8,053 nucleotides of DNA from Candidatus Gastranaerophilales bacterium. GTDB lineage: Bacteria > Cyanobacteriota > Vampirovibrionia > Gastranaerophilales > Gastranaerophilaceae. The notes under the pieces are model-generated. The model made no database searches. It was not told the DNA's origin and worked only from the letters and a program-made list of their open reading frames with translations. The stretch is from assembly GCA_900772035.1 (NCBI GenBank), contig CAAGQE010000332.1, positions 1-8,053 of the forward strand. The letters are read 5' to 3'. Shown one piece after another: positions 7,351 to 8,053 of this stretch (positions are counted from its first letter, which is position 1; each line of letters begins with the position of its first letter). The translations under genes and the position numbers were made by a program.

Positions 7351-7437
7351 TATAATCTTAATCTGATAAAACCTTTGAAAAAATTTGTTTATAATATAAT
7401 TAAATATATACATATAGCATAGTGGAGTATAAAACAG
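7351..7437 (+). promoter_or_regulatory. Short intergenic gap with candidate -10 boxes for the dehydrogenase
   Basis: This 87-nt AT-rich gap has two overlapping TATAAT boxes (7390-7395 and 7395-7400). TTGAAA (7375-7380) lies upstream but only 9 or 14 nt from them, so no well-spaced -35 is present. No terminator hairpin follows the kinase stop. Either a weak own promoter or read-through from the kinase could drive the next gene. GGAG at 7424-7427, 10 nt from the ATG, is its ribosome binding site. Confidence 0.4.
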
Positions 7438-8053
7438 ATGAAATCTCATAGTGTAGCAGTTATAGGTTGCGGTCTTTGGGGCAAAAACATTGTTAGAAAT
7501 TTCTACAATTTGAACGCTTTGAACACGGTTTGCGACCTCGACACGGAAAATTTAAAAAAATTGGCGATGGAATATGAAAACGTACATTTCACGACCGATT
7601 TTAACGAAGTATTAAACAACCCCGAAATTGAAGCGGTTGCGGTTGTAACACCGAGCCACACTCACTTCAAAGTTGTTAGCGCGGTTTTGAACGCAGGTAA
7701 GCACGTTTACGTTGAAAAACCTATCTCAACCGTGGCTGCCGAAGCAAAAAAATTAATGGAATTGGCTGACGAAAAAGGTTTGACCCTTATGGTCGGACAC
7801 CTTTTGCTCTACCACCCTGCCGTAAACCGTTTGAAAATGCTCATTGACGACGGCGAACTCGGCGAAATCAAATACATCCAAAGCGACAGATTGAACATAA
7901 ACTACTTCAAAAACGACAGAAGCGTTATGTGGGATTTGGCTCCGCACGATGTATCAATGACTGCTTACGTTTTGGGCAAAGCTCCCGTCAGAGTAATCAG
8001 CGCGGTAGGTGCTTCCTCAGACGGCAACGACATTATGGATATCACACACGTTA
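7438..8053 (+). CDS. Gfo/Idh/MocA-family NAD-dependent sugar dehydrogenase, 5' part (WlbA/WbpB-like)
   Basis: The first 205 codons are visible and open; the gene is cut by the right edge (family members are about 310-350 aa). Features: a Rossmann fold with VIGCGLWGKN (8-17; G10, G12, G15), D33 at the end of beta-2 as expected for NAD preference, the VVTPSHTH nucleotide-side strand (69-76), the family signature EKP (93-95) with catalytic-type K94, then GHLLLYHPA (120-128), and WDLAPHDVS (165-173) with H170 in the place of the active-site histidine. GHLLLYHPA plus the APHD motif recall the WlbA/WbpB group, which oxidises the 3-hydroxyl of UDP-N-acetylglucosaminuronate (or UDP-GlcNAc) on the way to 2,3-diamino sugars of surface polysaccharide. 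The exact substrate cannot be read from this fragment. ATG 7438 has GGAG 10 nt upstream and begins directly ahead of the Rossmann strand. Confidence 0.9.
   Translation, partial: MKSHSVAVIGCGLWGKNIVRNFYNLNALNTVCDLDTENLKKLAMEYENVHFTTDFNEVLNNPEIEAVAVVTPSHTHFKVVSAVLNAGKHVYVEKPISTVAAEAKKLMELADEKGLTLMVGHLLLYHPAVNRLKMLIDDGELGEIKYIQSDRLNINYFKNDRSVMWDLAPHDVSMTAYVLGKAPVRVISAVGASSDGNDIMDITHV

Noticed and set aside
7351..7356. TATAAT directly after the kinase stop as a promoter for the dehydrogenase
   Set aside because: No -35 is found 16-18 nt upstream, and AT-rich DNA here gives several TATAAT matches by chance; the boxes at 7390-7400 are closer to the gene.
1..8053. Mobile elements, CRISPR arrays, tRNA or rRNA genes
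   Set aside because: No transposase, phage or repeat-spacer pattern and no cloverleaf or rRNA-like sequence was seen in any region.

Overview
The window looks like chromosomal DNA of a bacterium from the phylum Cyanobacteriota, most likely a non-photosynthetic, AT-leaning member such as Vampirovibrionia (Melainabacteria, for example Gastranaerophilales). The main reason is that the RNA polymerase beta' subunit is split into two genes (rpoC1 and rpoC2). The break falls where I recall the cyanobacterial and plastid gamma/beta' split to be, and the RpoC1 sequence follows the cyanobacterial pattern closely. The phylum is well supported. The class is an inference from base composition, from the compact RpoC1 and from the absence of anything photosynthetic in this short window.

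Layout. Positions 1-5193, minus strand, hold a compact transcription operon read right to left: rpoB (1104 aa, complete), rpoC1 (571 aa, complete) and the first 38 codons of rpoC2, which runs off the left edge. The gaps are 22 and 24 nt, and each gene has its own Shine-Dalgarno sequence. Positions 5194-5586 are a 393-nt divergent intergenic region. It contains a good sigma70-type promoter for rpoB (TTGACG-17-TATTAT, minus strand), a predicted rpoB leader of about 160 nt with a repeated GGG...CCC hairpin module, several AT-rich palindromes, and a good extended -10 promoter facing right. Positions 5587-7350, plus strand, encode a membrane sensor histidine kinase (TM, extracytoplasmic domain, TM, HAMP, PAS, HisKA, HATPase) that resembles the cyanobacterial NblS/Hik33 and firmicute WalK group. 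Its promoter lies so close to the ATG that its mRNA should be leaderless. Positions 7438-8053, plus strand, hold the first 205 codons of a Gfo/Idh/MocA-family NAD-dependent dehydrogenase of the WlbA/WbpB type (UDP-N-acetyl sugar 3-dehydrogenases), cut by the right edge.

How the genes relate. RpoB, RpoC1 and RpoC2 are the catalytic core of RNA polymerase and are made from one transcript. The kinase is not next to a response regulator here, so it probably pairs with one encoded elsewhere. The dehydrogenase probably supplies a modified nucleotide sugar for surface polysaccharide and appears to be a separate unit. There are no mobile elements, CRISPR arrays or RNA genes. The points most worth a second look are the intergenic region (leader hairpins, leaderless kinase promoter, a possible HLR1-like RpaB site) and the NblS-like kinase in a lineage that is presumably non-photosynthetic.
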